Shown one piece after another: positions 1 to 8,762 of a stretch of 64,000 nt of DNA. The stretch covers positions 1-64,000 of the forward strand of contig CAWHPS010000075.1 in NCBI GenBank assembly GCA_963831235.1. Reading direction: 5' to 3'. Numbering within the stretch: the stretch's first letter is position 1; each line of letters begins with the position of its first letter. This DNA comes from CAWHPS01 sp963831235. GTDB taxonomy: Bacteria > Fibrobacterota > OXYB2-FULL-49-7 > JAEUSG01. The notes beneath the pieces are model-generated. The model ran no database searches, was not told where the DNA came from, and saw only the letters and a program-made list of their open reading frames with translations. Made by a program: the position numbers and the translations under genes.

Positions 1-898
1 CATATACACCCTGTGCTCGAATCATCGTATTGCTATGCAACGCTGACCTGCGCAGCTGGAATGAAGCGCCAAGCACCCGCGCTACTGTTTCTTTTACATC
101 GCAGTCGGAAAGAACAAGTGCGTGGTTTTTTGCCGCGGTAAGTGCCTGTACCCTTTTACCGTATTTCGCGCATGTTTCGTAAACATGCGGCCTGATGCTG
201 TTGAACCTACGAAGAAGGACGACCGGCTGGAATTTTCAGGATGGGAGAGGAGTATTTCCGTTTCATCATGGCCGCATGTGACAAGATTAACCACCCCTGC
301 AGGCAGACCGGCATTTTGGAGGAGTTCAAGCATGCGCATTGCTGTTTGAGGCACCTTGTTCGAGGCTTTCTAAGCACAAGTGTATTTCCAGCTGCAATTG
401 AGAAAGGCACTATCCAGCCGAATGGAATCATGGCTGGAAAATTAAAAGGTACAATACCCGGAAAAGGCCAGCTGGTTCGTGGTAGAGGACTGTGTCTTGT
501 CCGGGGAAAAGGTTCATTGCGGAATCACCAAGCATGTGATATTGGGTCGAGCAGGCGCATTCAACACCTTCAATGGTTTTCATGACATCAGCTTTTGCAT
601 CACTTATGACTTTCCCCATTTCCGTTGAAAGAAGAACAGTGAGTTCGTCAAGGTTGTTTACAAGCAGTTCACGGAATTTAAAAAGGATTTTAGTCCGCAT
701 CTGTACCGGTGTTTCCGCCCAGCTTTGGAAGGAATTTCTTGCTGATAAAACAGCCGAGACCACTTCATCTTTTGTCAAGGATGGGGTTTCGGCAATCTGT
801 TCGCCGGTGCTTGGATTGAAGACAGGAAGATATTTTCCGCTTGAAGAGGCAAACCATTCATTGTTGATGCAGCATTTAAGCCGGGTTATGGATTTCAT
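1..898 (-). pseudogene. aldehyde dehydrogenase, methylmalonate-semialdehyde dehydrogenase type, frameshifted and partial
   Basis: The reading begins with MKSITRLKCCINNEW at 898 and shows the N-terminal half of an NAD-dependent aldehyde dehydrogenase resembling MmsA. The homologous text jumps frame repeatedly: near 455 (to [15 protein letters not shown]), near 365 (to [21 protein letters not shown]), near 185 (to YETCAKYGKRVQAL) and near 60 (to SCAGQRCIAI, which holds the catalytic Cys of the GQRC motif). The gene runs off the left edge. Family members are near 490 residues and oxidise a CoA-linked semialdehyde. At least four frame changes mean either a decayed gene or poor sequence at a contig end. 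The MmsA assignment within the superfamily rests on the PFNFPAMIP and GQRC context and is moderately sure. Confidence 0.75.
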
Positions 899-960
899 TG
901 TGCATGAAAAATAAGCAATTCCAAATGAGAATCACAATTAAAAGGTTTCACAAGCCTATA

Positions 961-1278
961 CTATTTCGGCAGATGGGTTTCTATCTGTTGCTTGATTTGG
1001 TCATAGGGTTGTGCGCCGAGGATTCGCATGACCGGAGTGCCGTTGATAAACAGCATTATTGTGGGTATGCTCATAATCTGGTATTGCATGGCAATCTGTT
1101 GCTTTGCGTCAACGTTTATTTTAATGGCCAGTATCCTTCCGGAATACTCCTTGGCAATACGCTGTATGGCTGGAGAAACCATCCTGCATGGGCCGCACCA
1201 TTCAGCCCAAAAGTCAACAAGTATAGGCTTTGTTTCCGTTCGAATCAATTCATCAAATGATTTTGGTAATGTTTCCAT
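961..1278 (-). CDS. trxA: thioredoxin
   Basis: This 105-residue protein has the standard thioredoxin length and fold signature: the WCGPC redox site at residues 27-31, the FWAEWCGPC context, and the cis-proline loop SIPT further on. It would reduce protein disulfides in the cytoplasm; no signal peptide is present. It lies upstream of the broken aldehyde dehydrogenase on the same strand with a gap of about 60 bases, so the two may have been co-transcribed. The gene appears intact, unlike its neighbour. Confidence 0.95.
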   Translation of the reverse strand: METLPKSFDELIRTETKPILVDFWAEWCGPCRMVSPAIQRIAKEYSGRILAIKINVDAKQQIAMQYQIMSIPTIMLFINGTPVMRILGAQPYDQIKQQIETHLPK

Positions 1279-1500
1279 GATGTTAAATATACAAATTTAA
1301 ATTTTATTTTGGTGACAAAGCTGAAATGATGGCGGGCCGGCCCTTAAAATTAAACCAATACAACCGGCGAATATGATCAGGTTTGATGTTGGTTTTTGTT
1401 TTTTATTTATTTCATGCTTTTCAAAAGCGCTCTAAGATTATTAAATTATGACAACATCTTTTTTGTATAAACAAACGATTCGGATCAGCGCGGAGGACGG

Positions 1501-4125
1501 ATGGCAAAACATGAACGTTTTCATTTGAAGACCCTGAATGACCTTAAGGACAAACTGGCGGCGCTTAATATTACATTACCCTTATCCGAGGACTTCAGCG
1601 TTCTTTTTCAGAACGTCAAGATAGGCGGTTTGTCAGCCCCCAACCGCTTTGCAGTGCACCCGATGGAAGGGTTCGATGCTTCGCCCGACGGTGCGCCCTC
1701 GGCACTGTCGTTCAGGCGGTACAAACGTTATGCTATCGGCGGTTCAGGCCTTATCTGGTTCGAAGCAACGGCCGTGCGTCAGGATTGCCGCACCAACCCC
1801 GGTCAGTTCTGGATAAGCAAGAAGAGTGTAGGGACATTTTCGCAACTTATTGCTGAAACACGAAAGACAGCCTCTGATGTTTATGGCGCTTCTCATCGCC
1901 CTGTTTTTATATTGCAGCTTACACATTCAGGGAGGTATAGTAAAATTGAGGGTAAACCGAAACCAATTATAGCCCATCATAGCGCAATCCTTGATCCTAT
2001 ACACAAGCTGCCGCCTGATTATCCGCTTATTACTGATGAGGAACTCGATAATCTCAAGCAGGATTTTTTATCAGCCGCACAATTGGCCAGGGAGGCGGGG
2101 TTTGACGGCATTGATATCAAAAGTTGTCACAGGTATCTTGTTTCAGAATTATTAGCATCCTTTACAAGAGAAGGAAGCCGATACGGAGGTTCTTTTGAAA
2201 ATCGGACGCGCTTCCTGCTTGACACTGCAAAACTCATTCATGATAATGTAAAAGGGGTGTTTGTAACGAGCAGACTCAATGTATTCGACGCTATCCCATA
2301 TCCTTATGGGTGGGGTGTTTCCGAGAAAGATGAACGTGTGCCTAATCTCACCGAGCCCCTGAAGCTTATATCAATGCTGCGCGGTATTGATTACCCTGTG
2401 CTTAACATGACCATTGCCAACCCTTATTTTAACCCGCACTGGGGAAGGCCTTATGATTTCCCTGTTGAAAATGCCAATGTGCCTGATATGCACCCGCTTG
2501 AAGGTGTTGCCAACATTATCCGGATTGCAGGTGAGGTCCAAAAGGCGAATCCTAACCTTCCGATTATCGGTACTGGTTATGCATGGCTTAGGCACCTTAT
2601 GCCTTACGTTGCGGCAGGCGCAATAAAAGACGGCCTTGCCACTATGATCGGCCAGGGACGGGGCGCATTTGCATATCCTGATTCCGTGAAAGACCTCAAA
2701 GACAAAGGCGCAATGGACCCGAAAAAGGCATGCGTAGCATGTTCCGCATGTACACAGATTATGCGCGATGGCGGAACAACCGGCTGCGTAATCCGCGACA
2801 GCAAAATTTACGGGCCTGTTTATCGCGCCCTGCGTTCTCGCGCCGAGGACACGCTTAAAAAGAAGGCTGAGCAATGCCGGGACTGCGCTTTTCCCAATTG
2901 TCAAACAGGATGCCCTGCAGGTGTTGATGTCCCTGGTTTTATCAAGGCCTTTGAAAAAGGCGACATCAAGAAAGCTTATGAAATATTAAAACAGGGCAAT
3001 GTGCTTCCCGAACTTTGCGCTTATGTATGCCCATCCGAGGTCCAGTGCGAACAGAATTGCATGGAGACCATTCTAAAAGGAGCGGCTGTTCCAATAAAAG
3101 AAATACAGAAATATGTTGCAAAAAAAGCAAGGGAAATGGGACTTATTGCAGCAGCGGTGCCAGATAAGCTGAACAACAAAAAGGCCGCTGTAGTGGGTGC
3201 AGGGCCGGCTGGGATTGCATGCGCAATCAAACTCATTGAAGCTGGTTTTCATGTTGATTTGTATGATAGAGGCAAAAGGTTGGGAGGGGTTCCTGAGGAT
3301 GTCATTCCAGCTTACAGATTGGCAGTGAACGAGGTTTTGTCTGAAGCTGGGAATATTCTAAAAACAGCACTCGAGAAAAAACGGCTCGAAGTGATTTTTA
3401 ATTTTGATGTTCTGGCCCATGATAACAAAAGTTTCCTGCAAAGCAAGGGCTATTACGCCACCTTCCTTGGCATGGGACTTGGGTTTTCAGAGCCGCTTCC
3501 CAAAGCCATAAAGCCAAAACAGGGAGTGGAGGATGCGCTTGTTTTCCTGAAACGGATTAAGTCAAAAAGCGATACAAATATACCCCAGCATGTGGCAATT
3601 TTTGGCGGCGGCAATACGGCCATGGATGCGGCTGTCACGGCTAAAACTCATGGAGCGAAGGATGTTTATGTCATATACAGGCGTTCTTTTGCGGAGATGC
3701 CGGCCTGGCCTGAGGAGCGAGATAAGGCACTTGAAAAAGGCGTCCATTTTTTAACGCTCACCCAGCCATTGGATTATGCAAGTCAGGCCGGCAAATTGAC
3801 AGGCATAAAGGTGGCCCGAACTGTTCTTGGTGAACCGGATAAATCAGGCAGGAGAAAGCCCGAGCTTGTGCCGCATAGCGAACATCTTATTCCGGTTGAC
3901 ATGGTTATTGAGGCAATAGGTCAGAACCCGGTCAAAGACCTGCCGAATTTGTTTCCAGGGCTTTTGCTTGATGATTCAGGTTATGTCAAGGTGGATTCCG
4001 CATTCAAAACCAATCTACCAGGTTTGTATGCAGGCGGCGATATGGTGAATGGGGGCAGCACCGTGGTTCGGGCTGTTGCGGAAGGCATGAAAGCTGCTAT
4101 GGAAATTTCAAAAACAATTACATAA
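1501..4125 (+). CDS. fusion of OYE-family NADH:flavin oxidoreductase with GltD-like FAD/NAD(P) oxidoreductase
   Basis: The 874-residue protein joins two enzymes. Residues 35-400 form an Old Yellow Enzyme TIM barrel (APNRFAVHPMEG near 46). It is followed by an iron-sulfur cysteine set C411, C414, C417 and C429 of the kind seen in 2,4-dienoyl-CoA reductase. Residues 450-874 resemble the glutamate synthase small subunit: cysteines at 459, 462, 467, 471, 506, 510, 516 and 520 for 4Fe-4S clusters, an FAD motif VGAGPAGIA at 565, an NAD(P) motif FGGGNTAMD at 701, and the closing GLYAGGDMVNGG near 841. The start is preceded by GGAGG seven to eight bases upstream. The inferred role is passing electrons from NAD(P)H through FAD and Fe-S clusters to an FMN site that reduces an activated double bond. 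It heads a three-gene operon; the substrate is unknown. Confidence 0.88.
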   Translation: MAKHERFHLKTLNDLKDKLAALNITLPLSEDFSVLFQNVKIGGLSAPNRFAVHPMEGFDASPDGAPSALSFRRYKRYAIGGSGLIWFEATAVRQDCRTNPGQFWISKKSVGTFSQLIAETRKTASDVYGASHRPVFILQLTHSGRYSKIEGKPKPIIAHHSAILDPIHKLPPDYPLITDEELDNLKQDFLSAAQLAREAGFDGIDIKSCHRYLVSELLASFTREGSRYGGSFENRTRFLLDTAKLIHDNVKGVFVTSRLNVFDAIPYPYGWGVSEKDERVPNLTEPLKLISMLRGIDYPVLNMTIANPYFNPHWGRPYDFPVENANVPDMHPLEGVANIIRIAGEVQKANPNLPIIGTGYAWLRHLMPYVAAGAIKDGLATMIGQGRGAFAYPDSVKDLKDKGAMDPKKACVACSACTQIMRDGGTTGCVIRDSKIYGPVYRALRSRAEDTLKKKAEQCRDCAFPNCQTGCPAGVDVPGFIKAFEKGDIKKAYEILKQGNVLPELCAYVCPSEVQCEQNCMETILKGAAVPIKEIQKYVAKKAREMGLIAAAVPDKLNNKKAAVVGAGPAGIACAIKLIEAGFHVDLYDRGKRLGGVPEDVIPAYRLAVNEVLSEAGNILKTALEKKRLEVIFNFDVLAHDNKSFLQSKGYYATFLGMGLGFSEPLPKAIKPKQGVEDALVFLKRIKSKSDTNIPQHVAIFGGGNTAMDAAVTAKTHGAKDVYVIYRRSFAEMPAWPEERDKALEKGVHFLTLTQPLDYASQAGKLTGIKVARTVLGEPDKSGRRKPELVPHSEHLIPVDMVIEAIGQNPVKDLPNLFPGLLLDDSGYVKVDSAFKTNLPGLYAGGDMVNGGSTVVRAVAEGMKAAMEISKTIT

Positions 4126-4140
4126 ACAAAAGGATAAATC

Positions 4141-4911
4141 ATGAGACAAACAGCGCTCATAACAGGTGCGGCAAGGGGAATAGGCCGTGCCATTGCAATC
4201 GCACTTTCAAAGGAGGGGTTTGATATTGCAGTAGCTGATGTGCTCGATAAAAAGGACGCGGATGAAGGCCTAACAGCCTGTGAGAAGCTTGGTGCAAAAA
4301 CGCTATATATACAATCAGATATAAGCAAACCGGATTCGCGTAAAACCATACTCGACACAATTAAGAAGGATTTTGGCCGGCTTAATGTGCTTGTAAATAA
4401 CGCTGGTGTTAGTGTCAAAGTGAGGGCGGATCTTCTGGAAGCGTCCGAAGAGAGTTTTGACCGGCTAATCAATATCAATCTTAAAGGCCCTTATTTTCTG
4501 ACTCAGCTTGTTGCAAAATGGATGATTGAGCAGAAAAAAAATAACCCCTCTTATGAAGGACGCATTGTGAACATTGCTTCCATGTCTTCATATACGTCAT
4601 CCACCGGACGCGGCGAATACTGCATTTCCAAGGCCGGCGTCAGCATGATGACCAAATTATATGCAGACAGGCTCTCTGAATTCAATATAAATGTATATGA
4701 AATAAGGCCCGGCATAATTGCAACGGACATGACAGCTGGTGTCAAGGAGAAATACGACAAACTCATTGCCGACGGCATCCTGCCCATTAAAAGATGGGGG
4801 AGCCCGGAGGACATTGCCCTTGCTGTTTCAACCCTTGCCAAGGGTCTTCTCCCTTATTCAACAGGTGAAGTAATCAATGTGGACGGCGGATTCCATCTAA
4901 GGAGACTGTAA
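4141..4911 (+). CDS. short-chain dehydrogenase/reductase, FabG-like
   Basis: A 256-residue classical SDR with the nucleotide-binding TGAARGIG at residues 8-15, NNAG at 86-89 and the catalytic pair Y160/K164 in YCISK, with serines 147-150 in position for catalysis. It ends in the usual [15 protein letters not shown] tail. It would interconvert an alcohol and a ketone with NAD(P)H. It follows the OYE fusion by 15 bases and precedes the flavoprotein by 1 base, so all three are one transcript. Automatic annotation would probably call it 3-ketoacyl-ACP reductase, but the neighbours argue for a dedicated catabolic or modification pathway rather than fatty acid synthesis. Confidence 0.9.
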   Translation: MRQTALITGAARGIGRAIAIALSKEGFDIAVADVLDKKDADEGLTACEKLGAKTLYIQSDISKPDSRKTILDTIKKDFGRLNVLVNNAGVSVKVRADLLEASEESFDRLININLKGPYFLTQLVAKWMIEQKKNNPSYEGRIVNIASMSSYTSSTGRGEYCISKAGVSMMTKLYADRLSEFNINVYEIRPGIIATDMTAGVKEKYDKLIADGILPIKRWGSPEDIALAVSTLAKGLLPYSTGEVINVDGGFHLRRL

Positions 4912-4912
4912 A

Positions 4913-6904
4913 ATGCAAAAGAAAACAATCAAAATACAGGGGAAAACCATCCCTGTCTATTCCATGAACACAATTGTTGTGGGAACAGGTGCAGCCTCCC
5001 TTTCCTGTGCTGATCACATCCACAATATGGGTCAAACGGATCTCGCGATTGTTACTGAAAAAATCGGTGGCGGCACATCGAACAATACCGGATCTGACAA
5101 GCAGACCTACTATAAGCTTTCAGTGTTCGGCAAGGAAGGCGATTGCCCGTTTGAAATGGCCAAATCATTATACGATGGCGGCTGCATGCACGGCGACCTC
5201 GCGCTCATCGAGTCTCTATGCTCGGCACAGGGTTTTTATCGTCTTGTAAATATAGGCGTACCGTTTCCCCATAATCATCTCGGCGGCTTTGTCGGCTACA
5301 AAACCGACCACGACCCACGTCAACGCGCAACCTCTGCCGGACCATGGACATCCAACCAGATGTTTCAATGCCTGCTTAAAGAAGTTGAGCGCAGGAAAAT
5401 AAAAATATTTGACGGATTTGAGGTTGTGGGTATTATCACGGACAATGGTCGGGCTTGTGGCATTGTGGCACTGGACAAGCAGAAACTCAAAGGCCCTTCC
5501 TCAGGGCTTACTCTCTTCCATGCTGAAAACGTTGTGTTCGGAGTCGGCGGCCCTGGCGGAATCTATAAGACATCCGTGTATCCAAAGGTTCATACCGGCG
5601 CCATAGGACTAGCGCTTGAGGCTGGCGCCAAAGCTGTTAATTTAACAGAATCTCAGTACGGACTGGCGTCAATCAAGTTCCGATGGAATGTGTCGGGCAC
5701 TTACCAGCAAGTTATACCCCGATATATCAGTACGGATGAAAACGGCAAAGATGAGAAGGAATTCCTTAATCCGTATTTTAAGACCCTTGGAAAACTTAAC
5801 TCAGCCGTGTTTTTAAAGGGTTATCAGTGGCCGTTTGATCCGCGCAAGATTCCGAATTTTGGTTCCTCTCTTGTGGATATTCTTGTGTACATTGAAACCG
5901 TTGTTCGAGGCAGGCGGGTGTACATGGATTTTCGTTCCAACCCAAAAGGTGATGAAAGGATCGGCTCTTTCCATTTTGAGGACATGGAAAAAGAGGCATA
6001 CGATTATTTGCAGAAATCCAATGCCCTTTTCGGATCACCAATTGAACGGCTCATGAAGATGAATCCAATGGCAATTGACTTATACAAAAAGAATGGCATT
6101 GACATAACCCGTGAACCGCTTGAGGTTGCTGTGTGCGCTCAACATAACAACGGCGGGCTTCTTGGCGATATCTGGTGGGAATCAAACATCAAACATCTGT
6201 TCCCAATCGGGGAGGTCAATGGATCACACGGAGTTTATCGTCCCGGCGGGTCAGCCTTGAATTCCGGACAAGTGGGTTCTCTTCGCGCAGCGCAGAGGAT
6301 TGCTAAAATCTATAAAAAAAATACATTGACCCTGAAACAATTCGAAAAAGCCGCATCTGGTAAAACAGAGGAAATCCTGGGTTTGCTTGCAGGTCTTAAG
6401 AGCCGCTTGAATAAAATCAGCGATATTGCCTCATTTCGCAATGAATTCCAGTCACGCATGAGTGAATGCGGCGCGCATATCCGCGATTATAATGCCGTGG
6501 AAAAGGCAGTAAGCGAGGCTTATGATCAGACTAAACGTTTTCATGGGATGCGTATCCGTAATCTTTCTGAAATTCCCGAGGCCATGAAAAATCGCCATTT
6601 GGTTCTGGCTCATGCGGCGTATCTTGAATCCATCCTCTTTTATCTTAAAAACGGGGGCGGCAGCCGTGGATCATATATGGTAATGGATAAAAACGGATTG
6701 CCGGTTCTTCAAGGCGAACTTGATGAATGGCGCTACAAACCCGAGAACGAGGTTTTGCGCTCGCGTATGCTTGAGGCTGTAATGGACAATAATCGTTTTA
6801 AATGCGAATTCACTGACAGGCGCCACTTGCCATCAGAGGATTTCTGGTTCGAAAATGTGTGGAACGATTTTGTAAAAGGCAGGGTGTTTGATATTGTAAA
6901 ATAA
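4913..6904 (+). CDS. FAD-dependent oxidoreductase, fumarate reductase/succinate dehydrogenase flavoprotein-like
   Basis: The 663-residue protein has an N-terminal dinucleotide motif VVGTGAASLSCADH (GxGxxS rather than GxGxxG) starting near residue 22, then GGGTSNNTGSDKQTYYKL. The middle contains QHNNGGL and the C-terminal FAD contact GEVNGSHGVYRPGGSALNSGQ. This is the layout of the FrdA/SdhA/L-aspartate oxidase superfamily. No signal peptide or heme domain is visible, so it is probably cytoplasmic. As last gene of the OYE/SDR operon it likely catalyses one dehydrogenation or reduction of the same substrate. The exact reaction cannot be read from the sequence. Confidence 0.8.
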   Translation: MQKKTIKIQGKTIPVYSMNTIVVGTGAASLSCADHIHNMGQTDLAIVTEKIGGGTSNNTGSDKQTYYKLSVFGKEGDCPFEMAKSLYDGGCMHGDLALIESLCSAQGFYRLVNIGVPFPHNHLGGFVGYKTDHDPRQRATSAGPWTSNQMFQCLLKEVERRKIKIFDGFEVVGIITDNGRACGIVALDKQKLKGPSSGLTLFHAENVVFGVGGPGGIYKTSVYPKVHTGAIGLALEAGAKAVNLTESQYGLASIKFRWNVSGTYQQVIPRYISTDENGKDEKEFLNPYFKTLGKLNSAVFLKGYQWPFDPRKIPNFGSSLVDILVYIETVVRGRRVYMDFRSNPKGDERIGSFHFEDMEKEAYDYLQKSNALFGSPIERLMKMNPMAIDLYKKNGIDITREPLEVAVCAQHNNGGLLGDIWWESNIKHLFPIGEVNGSHGVYRPGGSALNSGQVGSLRAAQRIAKIYKKNTLTLKQFEKAASGKTEEILGLLAGLKSRLNKISDIASFRNEFQSRMSECGAHIRDYNAVEKAVSEAYDQTKRFHGMRIRNLSEIPEAMKNRHLVLAHAAYLESILFYLKNGGGSRGSYMVMDKNGLPVLQGELDEWRYKPENEVLRSRMLEAVMDNNRFKCEFTDRRHLPSEDFWFENVWNDFVKGRVFDIVK

Positions 6905-6944
6905 TATCGGTTATACTGCCTGATACATTTGCCAACCCTTTCCA

Positions 6945-8333
6945 TTACTCCGGTTCAGAGTACATATAATTGATTTTACGCTGGCTTTTGCAAATCATCC
7001 GGCCCACATTGAATATTCTTTGGGCGAGACCCGAGATGCTGTTTTTGCTTTCGCCTAAAATGGAACTCATGACAGTGTCGTTCAAAGGTCCGGACCATTT
7101 TTGAGGAAAAATTGTAGCCCCGTTTATGATGCCCACAACAGAGCCTGCAGTAGCCGCGGTGCAATCAGTATCCTGGCCCTGCATTACTGTGATGCAAAGT
7201 GTCTTCTCCACATCTCCTTCGCCTGCCAAAAGACCGTTTACAATTATAGCGGCATTATTAATCGTATGTCCCGGACCATAAAAGTTGTAATGCTTGTCAA
7301 TATGCTGATATACTTCACGCCAATCCTTACTGGTTTCATACCACTTCAACGTATTTCGAATAGCTTCGCTCAACCGGCAATTAGACGGAATTTCGGACAG
7401 GCCGATTTCCACAATCTTACGTATATCGTTGGTGCAAAAAGCTGCTGCAATCATGGCTGATGCAAACATTTCGCCATATATGGCATTCTTAACCGTTGTT
7501 AATGCCGCGTCTCGATAAGCGAACTCCGCCGCCATTTCCGGAAGGCCTGCGGCCACATAACCGAAAACATCACCACGGATCAACGCCCCGATATATTCCT
7601 GGTAGTCATTAAGATAATGTGTCACATTCCAGAGCGTCTTGGGGTCAATGTCAAAATAGCGATTGCTTAGATCCGTATAGCGCGCCAGGTTCATGTAAGT
7701 ACTGTGTTCCGGGCCCCATGTCCAATTCACTTGCAGATTGTCCAGCCAATGATAGCCAACATCCAGTGTCGTAAAGTTCACACCCAGTTTTTCGATCAAT
7801 TTAAGGGCCAGAATCACATAATTTATGTCATCATCAGCTTCCGCAAACTTAATGTATTCACGCACACAACGTAGACGAACAGGGCCGCATATGGTCTCTA
7901 TTTTGCCTTTGACAAGGGATTTGTGTGGAAAATAATTATCCAATGGATACGCATCTGCACCTCGAAGGAATTCCTCTATTGTTTCCAATTTCCGTCCTTC
8001 CACAGGCCTGCCGAGTACAACACCGCAAATCCGCCCCAATACCCCCCCATGTATTTTATCCCGCAATTCCATATCAGCCAGCTTATACTCCATTTTACGC
8101 GGTCCATTGGGGCGTAAGGAACGGATTTGCTCCAAGTCATCCGGTTCCTGATAGGAAAAGCCCGGTGTTTGAGGAACGTCTTTAATTGATTCGTACAAGG
8201 CAAGCCATGCATTGCAATCAGTCTCTTTAATTGTCGATAATTGCGCTTTAATAATTGAAAGATCATACCCCTGTTGTTCACGAAAAGTAATGCTGTCTTT
8301 GACAACACCCTTCAGCGCTTCATGATTGAACAT
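6945..8333 (-). CDS. ADP-ribosylglycohydrolase (ARH/DraG) family protein
   Basis: I take the start at MFNHEALKG (8333) because AGGAGG lies six bases before it; an in-frame ATG at 8357 has no such site. The 462-residue product shows the family's Mg-binding signatures: GVLGRICGVVLGRPVEG near the N-terminal third, EADDDINYVI, and GQDTDCTAATAGSVVGIINGA near the C-terminus, whose acidic residues coordinate the two metal ions. Family members cleave ADP-ribose from proteins or free substrates; many bacterial ones have unknown targets. It converges with the redox operon (40-base gap). Large relatives of this length are often found beside sugar or URO-D genes, so a role in small-molecule hydrolysis is also possible. 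Confidence 0.88.
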   Translation of the reverse strand: MFNHEALKGVVKDSITFREQQGYDLSIIKAQLSTIKETDCNAWLALYESIKDVPQTPGFSYQEPDDLEQIRSLRPNGPRKMEYKLADMELRDKIHGGVLGRICGVVLGRPVEGRKLETIEEFLRGADAYPLDNYFPHKSLVKGKIETICGPVRLRCVREYIKFAEADDDINYVILALKLIEKLGVNFTTLDVGYHWLDNLQVNWTWGPEHSTYMNLARYTDLSNRYFDIDPKTLWNVTHYLNDYQEYIGALIRGDVFGYVAAGLPEMAAEFAYRDAALTTVKNAIYGEMFASAMIAAAFCTNDIRKIVEIGLSEIPSNCRLSEAIRNTLKWYETSKDWREVYQHIDKHYNFYGPGHTINNAAIIVNGLLAGEGDVEKTLCITVMQGQDTDCTAATAGSVVGIINGATIFPQKWSGPLNDTVMSSILGESKNSISGLAQRIFNVGRMICKSQRKINYMYSEPE

Positions 8334-8357
8334 CTTTGCCTCCTGTTTTAAAATCAA

Positions 8358-8762
8358 GTTTATAATTTGCTGGTTCTTGTCTTGGATTTTTAGATTAAAT
8401 ATAATGTATTGTACTTAAAGATGTCTGGAAGAAAGAAAAAAAGCTTGTATTTTCCAGATTATGGACATAATACATTCCTCCGGCCAGCCATTCGGGTTTT
8501 CCTAAAGGAAAATTAAGGACTGTTGTTCCGAAAAATAAATCTCGATTATGGGATAAAGGGAACAATAACCTTTTCTCAAAAACATAAACCTATTCTTGGA
8601 AACGATAATCCTGGAAGGAGTTAATCGAGATTCCCTTTAGGATACATGTTAATATTAGAAAAACATTAATAAATCGGAACAAAATTGCAATTTATTATGG
8701 TTTACTTACTTTATGATGGCATGTTTATTGTATGTATAAACAGTGTATAATGTCATGGCTGT
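8358..8762. promoter_or_regulatory. 405-bp divergent intergenic region with an 11-bp inverted repeat
   Basis: No gene is visible. This AT-rich segment separates the ADP-ribosylglycohydrolase from the Mla operon and must hold both promoters. It contains a perfect 11-bp inverted repeat, AATCTCGATTA at 8538-8548 and TAATCGAGATT at 8622-8632, and a TTTTCCT/AGGAAAA short palindrome near 8499-8514. The long repeat could be a regulator binding site or a hairpin; no regulator gene is adjacent. Confidence 0.45.
8717..8732 (+). promoter_or_regulatory. candidate sigma-54 promoter upstream of mlaE
   Basis: TGGCATGTTTATTGTA fits the -24/-12 consensus TGGCAYR-N4-TTGCW with one mismatch (T for C in the -12 element) and correct spacing. 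A perfect sigma-70 -10 box TATAAT also lies at 8746-8751. If the latter is used, transcription would start about five bases before the ATG at 8763, favouring the alternative start at 8814. rpoN itself is encoded in this window. Confidence 0.35.
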
